A stretch of 5,811 nucleotides of DNA from Palsa-506 sp050013415 (GTDB lineage: Bacteria > Actinomycetota > Actinomycetes > Streptosporangiales > Streptosporangiaceae): the NCBI GenBank assembly GCA_050013415.1, contig JBEKFH010000302.1:1-5811 (forward strand), in the 5' to 3' direction. Below, in pieces: positions 5,500-5,811 of the stretch. Within the stretch, counting starts at the first letter, position 1, and each line of letters begins with the position of its first letter. The notes beneath the pieces are model-generated. The model had not been told where the DNA came from, made no database searches, and was given only the letters and a program-made list of their open reading frames with translations. A program made the position numbers and the translations under genes.

Positions 5500-5811
5500 C
5501 CGGGCACCATGTCGCCGAGGTAGGCAGCCCGGACCTGGCTCGACTCGCGGGCGGCGGCCGGCCGGCCCTGGTAGATCAGCTTGCCGAAGTCGAGCACGTA
5601 GAGGTCGTCGCAAATGCCCATGGTGAGCGACAGGTCGTGCTCGATCAGCAGGACGCCGACGGCCCGCTCCGTCACGACGCGGCGGAGCAGCCGCCCGAAT
5701 GCCTGCGTCTCGCCCTGGTCGAGGCCGGAGGACGGCTCGTCGAGCAGCAGGATGCTGAAGTTGCCCGCCAGGCAGCGGGCCAGCTCCACCAGGCGGCGCT
5801 GGCCGGTCGGC
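5496..5811 (-). CDS. livG: Branched-chain amino acid-type ABC transporter ATP-binding protein (LivG-like), C-terminal part
   Basis: Only the last 104 residues are present; the gene enters from the right edge. Seen in order: PTGQRRLVELARCLAG, the ABC signature region in the divergent PTGQRR form; Walker B ILLLDEPSSGLD; LLIEHDLSLTMGICD with the H-loop His; and a C-terminal stretch VLDFGKLIYQG...VRAAYLGD, which is typical of LivG/BraF proteins. Walker A lies outside the window. The stop overlaps the LivF-like start by 4 bases (ATGA), so the two ATPases are co-translated and likely form the heterodimeric motor of one importer. The permease and binding-protein genes would be expected upstream, beyond the right edge. 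The Liv-type assignment is strong; the substrate is unknown. Confidence 0.9.
   Translation of the reverse strand, partial: PTGQRRLVELARCLAGNFSILLLDEPSSGLDQGETQAFGRLLRRVVTERAVGVLLIEHDLSLTMGICDDLYVLDFGKLIYQGRPAAARESSQVRAAYLGDMVPG

Noticed and set aside
5760..5811. LivG-like signature region reads PTGQRR instead of LSGGQ-type
   Set aside because: Divergent signatures are common in Liv-type ATPases of actinomycetes, and Walker B and the H-loop His are normal.

Overview
The window is very GC-rich, with G or C at nearly every third codon position, tightly packed genes and ATGA start/stop overlaps. This is typical of a high-GC actinomycete (Actinomycetota). The genus cannot be told from the sequence. 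There are no RNA genes, insertion sequences, CRISPR arrays or phage features.

From the left edge to about 4615 there is one plus-strand gene series that looks like an operon for acyl-CoA metabolism. It holds the C-terminal part of a family III (CaiB/BaiF) CoA-transferase (1-553), two half-size MaoC-type hot-dog proteins (543-1046 and 1066-1509), a full-length AtuA-like protein (DUF1446 family, 1572-3386) and an acyl-CoA dehydrogenase (3383-4615). Genes overlap or are separated by 62 bases at most. A plausible joint role is to load an organic acid onto CoA, introduce a double bond with the dehydrogenase, and hydrate it with the split MaoC enzyme. The AtuA-like protein would perform an undefined step. 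AtuA-family genes are known from acyclic terpene (citronellol/geraniol) catabolism in Pseudomonas, but the carboxylase subunits of that pathway are not seen here, so the substrate is open.

From 4616 to 4713 lies a convergent intergenic region. It contains a strong GC-rich hairpin followed by a 16-bp tandem repeat array that runs to the stop of the opposite gene.

From 4714 to the right edge, on the minus strand, are two ATP-binding subunits of a branched-chain-amino-acid-type (LivG/LivF) ABC importer. They overlap by ATGA, and the LivG-like gene is cut by the window edge. The importer could feed the catabolic operon, but only proximity supports that.

The most unusual sequence-level signals are two. 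First, the MaoC pair appears to divide the usual Asp/His catalytic positions between the two proteins. Second, short tandem duplications recur in non-domain parts of the proteins: 15-bp units in three operon genes and a 33-bp unit in the livF-like gene. A 16-bp array lies between the two transcription units. All coding repeats have units divisible by three, while the intergenic one does not.
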